Shown one piece after another: positions 38,401 through 48,500 of a DNA stretch of 64,000 bases (the stretch's first letter is position 1; every line of letters begins with the position of its first letter). Origin of the DNA: Gemmatimonadaceae bacterium (GTDB taxonomy: Bacteria > Gemmatimonadota > Gemmatimonadetes > Gemmatimonadales > Gemmatimonadaceae); NCBI GenBank assembly GCA_025930755.1, contig JAICOJ010000004.1, positions 19,654 to 83,653 of the forward strand, written 5' to 3'. The translations under genes were made by a program, and so were the position numbers. Below the pieces are notes generated by a model that saw only the letters and a program-made list of their open reading frames with translations, had not been told where the DNA came from and did no database searches.

Positions 38401-40133
38401 AGGATTATCCCCGGTTTGCGGCGGCCCTTGGCACGGAGTCGTTAGGTACCGTCCGAGGCGGTGTCGAGCTGCGCGAGATGGCCGCGGCCGATGCCGTCCC
38501 CGATGCCCTGCGGACGCCGGCGCTCGATCCGCTCGCCGGCCGGCGGGAGGTGGTGGCGAGGTTCCTGGCCCTTTCGGGGCCCGTGACCGCCGCCGAGCTC
38601 ATGGCACGATATCCATGGGACGGCGACTGGGTGCGCGCGCGCCTGACCGACTGGGAGCGCACTGGGCGGCTCCTGCGCGGCCGCTATCGCCGCGACGTGC
38701 GGGAACCGGAGTGGTGCTCGCGCCGTGTCGTGGAGCGCGCACGGCTGCGCGCGCTGGCGGAGCTCCGGCGGCAGATCGCGGCGGTCGAGATGCCTGCGTT
38801 CGCCGCGTTTCTCCAGCGGTGGCAGCACGTCGATCCGCGTCATCGCATGACCGGAAGCGAGGGGGTCGAGCGCGCACTCGTGCAACTGCTGGGCATCGCG
38901 CGCCCGCCCGAGGGTTGGGAACGGGACTACCTTCCGGCGCGGCTGGAGCGCTATGAGCCGGCCTGGCTGGCTCAGCTCGGTGCATCCGGGCGTTTCGTGT
39001 GGTCCGGGACCCCTCGCCTCGATGCGAGCAGGCGGACAATCGCGCTCCACGCGCTCCGGTTCGTCGAGCGCGGCTCGGGGTCGCTCTGGATGGCGCCGTC
39101 GTCGGACGCGCTTCCGCTGAGCGACCAGGCAAGCGCGACGCGGGCGGCGCTCGCACGGCACGGCGCGTCGTTTCTCGCCGAGCTGCAGGCGGTGAGCGGC
39201 ATCTCCATGCTCGGGCTGCGTGATGCCCTGCGGGAGCTCGTCGCCGCCGGTGAGGTGACGAATGACGCCATCGAGGCGATGCGCGAGGTAACACGCCTGC
39301 GGCCCCTGCCTAACCGCACGCGGCCGGGTCCGGACGATCCGACGCGGTGGCTTCCTCTCGACTATGCCCCGAGTGCGGGGCGACGGGTGGTGCAGCGTCG
39401 GATGTCGGTACGACGGCTACCGCGGTGGCGGCGCCCCGATCGCACGGGATCGGTCTCGGGTTGGGTCGGACGCTGGTCGCTGGTTCGAGCGCCGGGAACC
39501 ATGGGTGAACCCCCGTCGCCTGAGGACCACGCGGCCGCCATCGCGCGGCAGTGGCTGGAGCGTTACGGCATTGTCGCGCGCACCTGGTGGCGGCGTGAAC
39601 GTCCACCGGTGCCGTGGCGCAGCATCTATCTCGAGCTGAAGCGCATGGAGTTTCGCGGTGAGGTGCGCCGCGGCTACTTCGTGCGCGGGCTGGCGGGTGC
39701 GCAGTTCGCGCTCCCGGAGGCGGTGGAGCAGCTGCGTGAGACGGAGCCTGACGCGGCCGCGCCCTTCGTCGTCGTCGCCGCGAGCGATCCGGCGAATCCC
39801 TATACGATCGAGCTGGAAGGTGTCGACATCGATCCGCTGTCGCGGCCGCGTGGTCGCGGCGCGCTGCTCGTCACGCGTGAGGGACGCGTCGCAATGTCCG
39901 TCGAGGGGCGCGGACGACGAATCACAGTCGCGCCATGGATGGTCGACGCCGATGTCACGGCCGCTGCGACCGCGCTTCTCGCCCATCTTCGTGCGGCGCG
40001 CGCGTTGAGCGCGCGCCCGCGCGACGTCGAGATCGAGACGATCGATGGAGTGAACGCCGCGGCGATGCGGTGGACCGAGGCGTTCCTGAAGGCGGGATTC
40101 AGGCGGGAGACGAGCCGATTGCGCGGGTTCTGA
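35478..40133 (+). CDS. lhr: Lhr-family DEAD/DEAH helicase (full length ~1550 aa)
   Basis: LAPTGTGKTLAAFLWELNAL, VDEIHAVAGTKRGVHLALQLERL, LSATVRPVGEIAWFL, RIGRAGH; long Lhr C-terminal region. Confidence 0.93.
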   Translation: MSARGASALRTFHPLVRAWFTETLGSPSEPQRQGWPAIASGDHTLVLAPTGTGKTLAAFLWELNALIVDGLADPLPNAIRILYVSPLKALNNDIQRNLERPLADLRQRFEHAGKVFPDIRVAVRTGDTSASARARMLRKTPHILITTPESLNILLTSTRGRGMFSDVRVVIVDEIHAVAGTKRGVHLALQLERLEALTGRAPQRIGLSATVRPVGEIAWFLAGTSAAQRVPEDRGRGNDARRDDRPAGVRVVDCGLVKQLDIAVRAPVPDLANVGGSVWPKVIPLVLERVRESRTTLVFVNNRAQAEKIAARLNALAEEEIAQPYHGSLARERRLKLELALKAGELRALVATSSLELGIDIGSVDLVIQLQSPKRVTSGLQRIGRAGHTLGETSRGVLVPTFRDDLVEIVAIAEAMREGDVEPTIVPQNALDVLAQTITAMVSVDDWRADDLFALVQRAYPYHRLTRAVFDEVVSMLAGKYPSDIAGELEARITWDRVNGVITGSRASRMLAVISGGMIPDRGLYAVTLPDRTRLGELDEEFVHESRVGDVFQLGSSTWRIATIERDRVIVHPAPGAPARMPFWHGEYGARAVGMARRVGAVRRLETPSATSPGASNVSVDEASRTSLEHYVAEQRAATGAVPDERTIVVEYFRDDLGAWRIVLHSIFGGRVNAPWGMALAQRLREALTASMSGPSEPGVTRIDIQVQTTDDGVMLRLPDLGGAPPVDRVLGLTADEARRRVIEEVGTTSLFGARFRMNAARALLLPRGTARRRMPLWLQRLKAADLLETVRSWPEFPILVETYREVLRDAFDLEALLDVLKEIAAGRIAVRVVETAQPSPFAASLQFGFVMDWLYGDDTPRAERRAALLAVDRALLDDVMLVEGADDDLREAIEALLAIRRGTAPHRRARSADELAQLIDRAGDLTAVEVRERIAEPGDWKRGDPLDELLETGRVIAVPVVTQRAREWRFILTEDYPRFAAALGTESLGTVRGGVELREMAAADAVPDALRTPALDPLAGRREVVARFLALSGPVTAAELMARYPWDGDWVRARLTDWERTGRLLRGRYRRDVREPEWCSRRVVERARLRALAELRRQIAAVEMPAFAAFLQRWQHVDPRHRMTGSEGVERALVQLLGIARPPEGWERDYLPARLERYEPAWLAQLGASGRFVWSGTPRLDASRRTIALHALRFVERGSGSLWMAPSSDALPLSDQASATRAALARHGASFLAELQAVSGISMLGLRDALRELVAAGEVTNDAIEAMREVTRLRPLPNRTRPGPDDPTRWLPLDYAPSAGRRVVQRRMSVRRLPRWRRPDRTGSVSGWVGRWSLVRAPGTMGEPPSPEDHAAAIARQWLERYGIVARTWWRRERPPVPWRSIYLELKRMEFRGEVRRGYFVRGLAGAQFALPEAVEQLRETEPDAAAPFVVVAASDPANPYTIELEGVDIDPLSRPRGRGALLVTREGRVAMSVEGRGRRITVAPWMVDADVTAAATALLAHLRAARALSARPRDVEIETIDGVNAAAMRWTEAFLKAGFRRETSRLRGF

Positions 40134-40151
40134 TTCCTTGGGAACGGCAAG

Positions 40152-40336
40152 GATTCAGAGTTCAGACTTCCGATTGCCGGCTGTCTGCATCCACCCACGG
40201 AGCAATCTGGTCCTTCCCGCGGGATCCGCGTCTCTCCTGTACCTGGATGCCGGCCTCGCACAATCGCGACGGGGCTCAAAGCAGCTACGGGGAGCCGCAC
40301 TGGCTCCCCGTTTGGTTGCTGAATTTTGAAATCGAT
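40152..40336. repeat. locus E: ATTCAGA-type heptads and GGGGAGCC hairpin between convergent genes
   Basis: GATTCAG AGTTCAG ACTTCCG ATTGCCG (40152-40179); GGGGAGCC-cgcac.t-GGCTCCCC (40289-40309); GCTGAATTTTGAAAT near the right edge. Confidence 0.7.
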
Positions 40337-40352
40337 GTCTTTCCTTATCGCT

Positions 40353-40901
40353 CTACCGTATATCCTCGCGCCCGAGGGCCGCTCGAACCGCCTCGCGAAT
40401 CGCGACGACCGCCGTTGATGATGACGCTGGCGAATCGTCGCGCACGTGCAGCTCGATGCCGTCCGCGACGTGCACGCGGCGCCACACACCATCGAGCTCT
40501 CCGTCGCGGACGACCGCGATGTCCGACCCCGCGCCAAGTGCGGGAGCGAGCGCAGTGGCGACGCGTCGCTCGAGGGCATCGCCTGTCAGCTCGACGAGCT
40601 CCGGCTTGATGCGCTCCAGCGTCTGTCCCTCCCGCTGCCGGATCTTGATGTGAAGCAGCTGGAGCAGATGGCGATACCCATAGGTCGCCGCCGTGCCGGT
40701 GCCCTCGGGACGGTCGAGCAGCCCGTTGGCGACGTAGAACCGAATGGCGCGTGCACTGAGCGACGCGCGGGCGGCGGCGTTGGTCGGACGCATCGCGGCG
40801 GCATCGACGAGCGCGGTGGCGTGCGCGGCGAGTCCGCGCGCGTTCCACGGCGCGTGGCGCGCGTGGGCGCGGAGCAGGGCAACGGGCGATGAATCCGCCA
40901 T
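40353..40901 (-). CDS. MerR-family-like transcriptional regulator
   Basis: LSARAIRFYVANGLLDRPEGTGTAATYGYRHLLQLLHIKIRQREGQTLERIKPEL. Confidence 0.8.
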   Translation of the reverse strand: MADSSPVALLRAHARHAPWNARGLAAHATALVDAAAMRPTNAAARASLSARAIRFYVANGLLDRPEGTGTAATYGYRHLLQLLHIKIRQREGQTLERIKPELVELTGDALERRVATALAPALGAGSDIAVVRDGELDGVWRRVHVADGIELHVRDDSPASSSTAVVAIREAVRAALGREDIR

Positions 40902-40950
40902 GGTCGGAAGGTACGGCGAACGACTTCGGCGTGCCAGCTAGCGTCAGTCG

Positions 40951-41916
40951 TTACGCGCCCTCAGCGAGGAATCGTATGACGACCCCGTTGAACTCCGCCG
41001 ACTGTTCGTCGTGCGGAACCATGCCGGCCGGATCGAGAATCGTGAGCTGAAAGGCTGGGTTGAGAGCCATGAACCCGCGGGCGTCCTCCACCGGCGTCTC
41101 GACCGCCTGCTCTCCCCACACGAGGAGTACTGGTTGGCGAAGACGTCGAACGGCGCCACGTACATCCAGGTTGAGGTGGCCCGAAAGATAGGCGGCCGGC
41201 GCATGACGTGCGCCGGGCTGATGCGCGGCGCGGTGATAGATGCTCACCAGCTCCGGGGTCACGAAGTCCAGATCGACATACGCGCGCTCGAGCCAGTACC
41301 GGATGCTGCGTCGAGACGCGAGCGCGTTGAACACGGCCGCACCCATGAGGGGCGCATCGACGACCAGGCGCGCGACGTCCCCGCCGGTCGTTGCGGCACT
41401 GTTGCGCCTCACGAGCCCGGTGGGCTCAATGAGCACCAGTGAGGGATACTGTCCCGGATCGCGCGCACCGAGGACGGCGACGTAGGCGGCGGTGAGGGAC
41501 GACGCGATGAGCGTTGTCGGCTCTCCAATGACCTGTCGCGCGAAATCATCGATGAGACGTGTGTAGAGACGCGCGCTGTACCTCACTTGCGGGCGATCCG
41601 ACATGCCGAAGCCGAGGAGATCGAGCGCGTACACGTCGTGTCCCTCGGCGAGGGCATCGACGTTCGACCGCCACTCGTAGGACCAGGCGGCGGTGTGAAT
41701 GCTGTGGAGCAAGAGCAGTGGCCGGCCTTTGCGCGTGCGCGCCTTGCGGTGCGCATAGAAGAGCCGGCGTCCGCGCCAGTCGAACCACTTGTCCTCGCCG
41801 CCGAGGAGATTCTCGAGGGGCGCGACGCCGCGCGTGGCGAGCGCATTCAGTGTCGCGGCCGCGCCGATCGCCGCGCCGCTGGCGAGCAGGGCGCGGCGCC
41901 ACGACGGAAGCCTCAC
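40951..41916 (-). CDS. alpha/beta hydrolase
   Basis: GRPLLLLHSIHTAAWSYEWR, ALDLLGFGMSDRP, LVWGEQAVETPVED; GTG start overlapping the upstream stop. Confidence 0.85.
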   Translation of the reverse strand: MRLPSWRRALLASGAAIGAAATLNALATRGVAPLENLLGGEDKWFDWRGRRLFYAHRKARTRKGRPLLLLHSIHTAAWSYEWRSNVDALAEGHDVYALDLLGFGMSDRPQVRYSARLYTRLIDDFARQVIGEPTTLIASSLTAAYVAVLGARDPGQYPSLVLIEPTGLVRRNSAATTGGDVARLVVDAPLMGAAVFNALASRRSIRYWLERAYVDLDFVTPELVSIYHRAAHQPGARHAPAAYLSGHLNLDVRGAVRRLRQPVLLVWGEQAVETPVEDARGFMALNPAFQLTILDPAGMVPHDEQSAEFNGVVIRFLAEGA

Positions 41917-43109
41917 GCGCCGCCCGGCTCCGAGGCGGCGCCCTTGCCTGACGACGCCGGCTTCACCGCCACGGCTCGCTCGATGGGGCGTGATGTCGCC
42001 TTGCGCGCCCGCGGCGGCGTGCGCTCCGGTGCCGACCCGGGGAGCGTGATACGAACGGTCGTGCCTCGTTCGGCATCGCTGTCGATCCCGATCGATCCGC
42101 CGTGCTCCTCGATGATGCGCCGCGCCAGCGCGAGAGCGATGCCGCTTCCCCCCCGGCGCACGGGGGAGAAGATGTCGAACGCGCGGGTCAGCTCCGCAGG
42201 CGGTATGGGCGGTCCGGCATGGGTGATGGCGCAGCGCCACCGTCCGCGAGTCTGCGTTTCCGAGATGAGCTTCAAGTCCGATCCCTGCGGGGCGCCATCG
42301 GCGGCGTGCGCGAGCAGGGTAACGAACGCCTGCGAAAGCTGCGCGGAATCGAGATCGCACGTGGCGTGTTGCTTCGGCCGCTCGCGCGTCACCTGCAGCG
42401 AGCGGCTCTCGAGCACCCCGCGATGCGTCTGAAGCACGTCATCCCACACCCGATCGGGATCACCCGGTTCGAGACGGGGCGCGTGTACGCTTCCGTACTC
42501 GAGCAGATCCGTCACCATGCCGTTCAGCCGCTCTACCTCTCGCAGAATGCGGCCGATGTTCCGCTCGAGCACCGGATCTTCACGGGCCCGAAAGCGCAGG
42601 AGCTGCGCAGCGGATGAGAGACCAAACAGGGGATTGCGAAGCTCATTGGCAATGCCGGTGACGATCGTCGCTGCCGCCTCGAGCTCCTCGCGGTGCTGCA
42701 CGCGGCCGAGGTGGCGCGCGTGCTCGATGGCGACCGCGGCCTCGTCTGCAATCGCCGCCAGCTCACGTTCCGCGCGCGCGAGAATCGCACTCGAATCGAC
42801 GTCTTCCGCGAGCACCACCATCGCGCCGACGAGGCCGGATGGCGCAAGCATCGGCGCGGTGAGCTCCTGTCCGCGAGGTGTGCGATGCATGAGGACGCGT
42901 CCAGCCGCCAGCGCCTCCAGGCCATGCTCGCGCACGCGCTCCTCGAGCGCTTCGCGCTCGGCATCGTATCCGACGGCGTGCGCGATGCGGAGCCGCGTGG
43001 ATCCCTCGTCGGAGATGGCGAACGCGATCGCCTCCGCGCGCATCGTCTGGCGGATGCGGCGCGCGAGCTCCTGCGTCAACCGCTCGAGCTCGAGATCGAA
43101 GACGCTCAT
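41913..43109 (-). CDS. GAF-domain sensor histidine kinase
   Basis: AATIVTGIANELRNPLFGLSSAAQLL (H-box-like), VRRGGSGIALALARRIIEEHGGSIGIDSD. Confidence 0.85.
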   Translation of the reverse strand: MSVFDLELERLTQELARRIRQTMRAEAIAFAISDEGSTRLRIAHAVGYDAEREALEERVREHGLEALAAGRVLMHRTPRGQELTAPMLAPSGLVGAMVVLAEDVDSSAILARAERELAAIADEAAVAIEHARHLGRVQHREELEAAATIVTGIANELRNPLFGLSSAAQLLRFRAREDPVLERNIGRILREVERLNGMVTDLLEYGSVHAPRLEPGDPDRVWDDVLQTHRGVLESRSLQVTRERPKQHATCDLDSAQLSQAFVTLLAHAADGAPQGSDLKLISETQTRGRWRCAITHAGPPIPPAELTRAFDIFSPVRRGGSGIALALARRIIEEHGGSIGIDSDAERGTTVRITLPGSAPERTPPRARKATSRPIERAVAVKPASSGKGAASEPGGA

Positions 43110-43143
43110 TCAGAGCAGGTCATAACGTTTTGCACTGCGAAGT

Positions 43144-43192
43144 GATCGAGGGCCGGGGCAGGGGTGTCAGGACCCTGCCCCGGCCCTCGATC
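43144..43192 (-). terminator. 20-bp perfect GC-rich stem-loop
   Basis: GATCGAGGGCCGGGGCAGGG-9nt-CCCTGCCCCGGCCCTCGATC, 16 bp after the stop of the 43208-44092 gene. Confidence 0.85.
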
Positions 43193-43207
43193 GAGATCAC
43201 GCTGCGA

Positions 43208-44092
43208 TCAGCGGCGCGAGCGCTTGCGCGCGCCGCCGCGGCCGGGGTTCTTCTTGCCGCGCGTCCGGGCGCCGCCGGCCTTCTTCGCGCTGCCCGTGCG
43301 ACGCTTTGCGCCGCCACTCTTCCGAGCGCCGCCGCCCTTGCGACCGCGGCTGCCGCCGCCGGCCTTGGAGCGCGCGCCGCCAGCTTTCTTCTTGCCACCG
43401 CCGCTCTTCCGGGCACCCGTCTTCGCGGCCGACTTCTTTCTGGCCGAGCCGCCGCTCTTCGCCGCGGACTTGCGAGCGCCGCCGCCGGCTGTGGCTCCGC
43501 CGCCGCCGCTGCGCGAGCTCGTCGCGCCCCCGCCCATCCCTCCCGGCGAGGCCGGACGAGCACCTCCTGCCATACCCGAGGCAGTCATCGATCCGCCGGT
43601 GGTCGTGCCACCACGTGTGGCTCCAGCGCCGCTGCCGCCCCCACCGCCGCTTCCAGGCCTGGAGGCACCGCCCCCTCCGCCCGCTCCTCCCGCCCCACCC
43701 GAACGCGCTGCACCGCCGCCGCCCATCCCCCCGCCCCCGCCCGGACGCGATCCGCCACCTGCACCACCGCCGGCCGCTCCGCCGCCACCTCGCGGCGCGC
43801 CACCCGCGCCGCCACGGCCGGCGCCGCCGCCACGGGGCGTCGCAAACTCCTCTTCCTCCTCTAATTCATCGACTGACCCGGCGTCATCGTCCTCGTCCAG
43901 GTCGTCGTCGTCATCCTCGGCGCTATCCCAGAGGTCGTCGCCGTCGTGTTTCGTCATCCCCCAGCCGCTCCCCTCCTCGTCATCATCGTCGTCGTACGAG
44001 CTCCCGCCACCACCGCCGTAGCCTGGCTCGTCCGAGTCATCATCGCGGTCGGAGAAGAAAAGCTCCTCGTTCGACTCATCACCGCGCCGCAT
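43208..44092 (-). CDS. tripartite low-complexity protein: acidic N-terminus, Gly-rich centre, basic histone-like C-terminus
   Basis: DDDDDEEGSG...EDDDDDLDEDDD / GGGAGRGGAGGAPRGGGGAAGGG... / ARKSAAKSGGSARKKSAAKTGARKSGGGKKKAGG...RKRSRR. Confidence 0.65.
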   Translation of the reverse strand: MRRGDESNEELFFSDRDDDSDEPGYGGGGGSSYDDDDDEEGSGWGMTKHDGDDLWDSAEDDDDDLDEDDDAGSVDELEEEEEFATPRGGGAGRGGAGGAPRGGGGAAGGGAGGGSRPGGGGGMGGGGAARSGGAGGAGGGGGASRPGSGGGGGSGAGATRGGTTTGGSMTASGMAGGARPASPGGMGGGATSSRSGGGGATAGGGARKSAAKSGGSARKKSAAKTGARKSGGGKKKAGGARSKAGGGSRGRKGGGARKSGGAKRRTGSAKKAGGARTRGKKNPGRGGARKRSRR

Positions 44093-44283
44093 GTCTGCCT
44101 CCTGAGGGTATGTGGTGCGCGACCTCGAAAGTCACGCGGACTGCGCTCGTTCAGTGTGCGGCTGCGCGCTGCACGACATGTGCCTCGTGCGCCGTGCACA
44201 CTGCATCCGCGACGCTGCTATACAACACCCGGGGAGTTCCGTCAAGGCGGGATTGTTTCTCGGTACGGCAAAGACGTCGGATT

Positions 44284-44374
44284 TCAGAATAGAGAATACA
44301 GAATTCAGAAACGGACACGGGGAGCCAAGGTCGGCTCCCCGCGGGTTCTAGCTGAATGTATTCCGAATTCCGTC
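44284..44374. repeat. locus G: heptads TCAGAAT-type with GGGGAGCC hairpin
   Basis: TCAGAAT AGAGAAT ACAGAAT TCAGAAA (44284-44311); GGGGAGCC/GGCTCCCC (44319-44340); right arm TGAATGT ATTCCGA ATTCCGT. Confidence 0.85.
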
Positions 44375-44417
44375 ATCGTTTGCCGTACACGTCCAATTGA
44401 AACGGCGCGAGCCAGGC

Positions 44418-45533
44418 TCAGCCCTCGATCTCGTCGAGAAAGACGATCGACGCCCCCCGTCCCACGACCGACTTCAGCGCGGCGAAAATTCGCGGGTCGA
44501 GGAGGCGGTTGACGTGCTGCTCCAGCAGCCTCAGCGTGTCTTCCTGCGTCAGCGGCTCGCGGTACGCCCGCTTCGAGGTCAGCGCGTCGAAGGCGTCCGC
44601 GGCGGCCAGGATCTTCCCGCCGATGGAGATCTGCTCGTCCTTGAGGCTGCGCGGGTAGCCCGTCCCGTCGTGGTGCTCGTGATGGTCGTGCACGAAGCGG
44701 AGGGCTTCCCCGATGTGCTTGAGTGGCGCCAGGATCTCCATGCCGATGCGCACGTGGTCCTTGATGTGCGCGAACTCTTCGGGCGTGAGCTTGCCCGGCT
44801 TGTTCAGAATCTCCTCGCGAATGCCGATCTTCCCGACATCGTGGATACGCCCCGCGAGTCGCACATTTTCCACCGTATCGGGGTCGAGACCGAGCTGATC
44901 GGCGATCGAGGCGCCCAACGCAGCGACACGCTGCGAATGGCCCCGCAGGTAGATGTCCTTCGCTTCCATCGCGTTGATCAGCGTCTCGACGATGTTCACC
45001 GTCAACCCGCGCAGCGCCCCCTTTTCGCGCTCCAGCTCGGCGGTGCGCAACGCCACCTCCTCGCGGATGAGACGCTCCACCTTCCGCTGCTCGATGGCCA
45101 ACTCGCGCTTGTGCAGGGCGCGCTCGACGGCTTGCTGCAGATCGACGAGCTCGATCGGCTTCATCAGGTAGTCGTATGCCCCGCGCGAGAGGGCTTCCGT
45201 CGCGGTGGGGGCGTCGTTGACGGCCGTCAGCATCATGATCGCCAGGTCCGGATCGATCTCGAGGGCTTTGGGCACCACCTCGACTCCGCTCATGCCTGGC
45301 ATGCGCACGTCGCAGAGCATGAGCACGAAGCGGTTGCGCTCGAGGTGCTCCAACGCCGCCGGTCCGCTCTCGGCGGTGTGCACGTCGTAGCCGCGCGACT
45401 TCAGGAATTTGCCGAGTGCGAGACGAATGGTTTCCTCGTCGTCGACAACCAGCATGCGTTTGACCCACTCATCACCCGACATGCCGGATGGACGCTGGAC
45501 TCGCGGATTGGGTAGGGTCGAGGTCTCGGTCAT
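44418..45533 (-). CDS. response regulator with HD-GYP output domain
   Basis: RMLVVDDEETIRLALGKFLKSRGYDVHTAE, LCDVRMPGMSG; HDVGKIGIREEILNKPGKLTPEEFAHIKDHVRIG...HHEHHDGTGYPRSL. Confidence 0.93.
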   Translation of the reverse strand: MTETSTLPNPRVQRPSGMSGDEWVKRMLVVDDEETIRLALGKFLKSRGYDVHTAESGPAALEHLERNRFVLMLCDVRMPGMSGVEVVPKALEIDPDLAIMMLTAVNDAPTATEALSRGAYDYLMKPIELVDLQQAVERALHKRELAIEQRKVERLIREEVALRTAELEREKGALRGLTVNIVETLINAMEAKDIYLRGHSQRVAALGASIADQLGLDPDTVENVRLAGRIHDVGKIGIREEILNKPGKLTPEEFAHIKDHVRIGMEILAPLKHIGEALRFVHDHHEHHDGTGYPRSLKDEQISIGGKILAAADAFDALTSKRAYREPLTQEDTLRLLEQHVNRLLDPRIFAALKSVVGRGASIVFLDEIEG

Positions 45534-48500
45534 GAATGCCTGCCAATGTTCGCCGCCGCGGTCGCGCCATCAGCGGCGATCGAAGCGGGAAGGGAAATGC
45601 GGAACGTGGAGCCGGTGCCCACGACGCTCTGCGCCGAGAGGGTGCCGGCGTGTGACTGCATGATGCCGTAGCTGACGCTGAGGCCGAGCCCCGTGCCGGT
45701 GCCTTCCGGCTTGGTGGTAAAAAAAGGCTCGAAGATGCGCTTCTGCACTTCCGGGGTCATCCCGGTACCGGTATCCCTGACCTCGACGACGACCCGGCTG
45801 CCTTCGTTACGGGTGGTGACCGCAAGCTGCCGGACGGGCGTGCTCGCCATCGCATGTTCCGCGTTCACGATGAGATTGAGGAGCACCTGCTGGAGCTGGC
45901 GGTCATCACCGCGCACCGGGGCCAGCGCCGGATCGAGACTGGTCTCGAGGATCACGCCAGTGGATCGCATCCCGTACGCGCGCAGGCGAAGCGTCTGCTC
46001 GACGAGATCGTTCATGTCGACCATCACGCTTCTCGGACCCGTCTTGCGCGCGAAGGCGAGGAGGTCCCGGATGACGGAGACCGCGCGATCGGCCTCGCGT
46101 TTCATGAGCGACACCGATTCTCGCTGTTCACCCGAGAGATCGTCCTCGAGCAGAAGCTGGGCGAACGCGCTGATGCCGGTAAGCGGATTGTTGACCTCGT
46201 GCGCAACGCCCGCGACGAGCTCACCGAGCGCAGCGAGCTTCTCGGACTGCCTGAGCTGCTCGGCCATCCTCCGCTCCTCGGTGAGGTCACGCACGACGAT
46301 GACATGCCCGACACGACGGCGAGTGCCGTCGCGAATCGGGCTCACAATGAGCCAGGCGGGGAAGTCGTTTCCATCCTTGCGGCGCAGCGGGCGCTCGCCC
46401 GCCCAGTGGCCGATCTCATCCATGGCGCGCGCGGCGGCGTTGCGATCCTGCAGGCTCCACAGGTGCACCTGGAAGGTCCCCACGTGCAGACCGACGAGCT
46501 CCTCGGGCGCATACCCGAACTGCGCAGCGGCCGCTCCGTTGGCGTACCGGACGATGAGATCGCGTGAGACGATGAACACGGGCTGCTCCATCGCCTCGAG
46601 CGCTGTCGCGAGCACGCGCCGTCGCTCCTGCTGATGCCGTTCCTCCTCGCGGAGCTGGAGGGTCTCGAGGGCAAGCGCCAGCGGATCGGCGAGACGGCAG
46701 AGCGTCTCGCGAACGTGCATGGGAAGGCCGGTATCGCGCACGAGCAGCTCGCCCCGCGTGCGCTCGCCGGACGAGAGTGGCACGCGAATCGTGCTCGCGT
46801 CATCGGCAGCGGGTGGCGTCCCGCGCGTCGCCACCGTTCGTCGCGCACCGCCGCCAGCGATGAGGTCGATCGTCATGCCGCTCGCGGGACACGCTCCCGC
46901 GACGACGCTCAATACCGCGTCAGCGCCCGCCGCGAGATCGCCCGCCGCCAGGGCGGCGCGCGCCACGGCCGCGGCAAACTGCGCGCGCTCGAGCTCGCGT
47001 CGCTCGGTCTCGAACGCACGGGCGTTGATGATCGCCGTGCCGGCCTGACGCGCGATGAGCATAACGAGGTCGACATCGTCCCAGTCGTACGCCTCCGGGT
47101 CGTAGGACTGCGCTTGAAGCACGCCCAGCGCCCGGTCTCCGTGGAGAATCGGGGCGCTGAGGACGACCGCGACCTCGCCGCGGCCCTCGGTCACGTGGAC
47201 CTGACCAGACCAGCCGGCACGCGAACGCGCGGCCACGTTCGGCTGGCGTGTCAGGAATGCCTGCGTCGTGTTCCCGCTCCCGGGCGGGAAGCGCGGCAGC
47301 GTGCCGGTCTCGATCGGATCGCCGTCGTTGATGCAGTACTCGGGCACGAACACGCCGGCGTCCTCATCGAACGAGAGGAGAACGAAGCAGGGCGAGTCGA
47401 CGACGGATGCCACCGCGGAATAGATCTTGGCATACACCTCGTCGAGCGACACCGCCTCGGAAATGGCTCGCTGAACCTGGGCGACCGCTTCAAAGCGTGC
47501 CGCGCGGCGCTCGAGATCCTCGAACAGTTGAGCGTTGCGCACGGCAAGAGCCACGTGGGTGCCGAAGTCGGTCAGGAGTTGACGCTGCTGGGGCTCGAAG
47601 GTCTGCCCGCGGCAGTATCGGAGTGTCAGCACTCCGCGGGCGCGCCCCTCGATCATCAAGGGCAGAATGGCGCCAGCGTGGATCCCTTTCTCCAGCAGGA
47701 CGTCAACCGCTGGCACAGCCCGGAGCGCCTCCATGTCAGCGATGAACACAGGGCGTCCCGAGCGCATCGCTTCTCCGAGGGGGGTCTCCCAGAACGACTG
47801 CTGCACTGCGCCGGCGGCGTCCTGGCCGGCCCCGTCCTGAAGGGCGATCTCAATGCGGTCCGACCCGGACTCCGTGAGATAGATCCCTACCCCGTCCGCG
47901 TGCAGCGCCTCCCGGGCAATCCGGACGATGTCGGCGAACATGGCGTTGGCGGTGACGTGCCGCGCGAGCGCCTGTGCGTTGGACGCGAGAATGCTCGCGT
48001 GATGCATCGTGCGCGCGGCAGCACGAAACAGACGCGCGTTCTCGATGGCGATCGCGGCGTGGCCCGCCAGCACGAGCAGTAGCTCCTCGTCGCGGTCGTC
48101 GAAGCAGCGGGCGCGATTTCCGACGATGACGATCACCCCGATGGCGCGATCGGCGACGAGGAGCGGAATGGCGATGGCGTTGAAGCGGCCGGGCTCCACA
48201 CGCTGCGCGGTCCACGGCCAGGGGGAATCGGACGCGCCGAGGTCCGACACGCGGAGCGGTGTGCGCGCGCTCAGGCACGCGCCGGCGAAAGAGCCGTTCA
48301 CCGGTACCTCGAGGCAAAGCGCGGGATCTTCGATCCCATAGGTCCCGCTCGCGCGAAGCGCATCGTCTTCAATCACGAGGACCCGCGCGCCCACGCCGCC
48401 CACCAGCTCGGTCGCGGACTGCGCCACGAGCGCGACCACGCGCTCGAGCTCCAGCGACTGGTTGATCCGCTGAATGACCTCCGTGAGCGCGTGCGCATCG

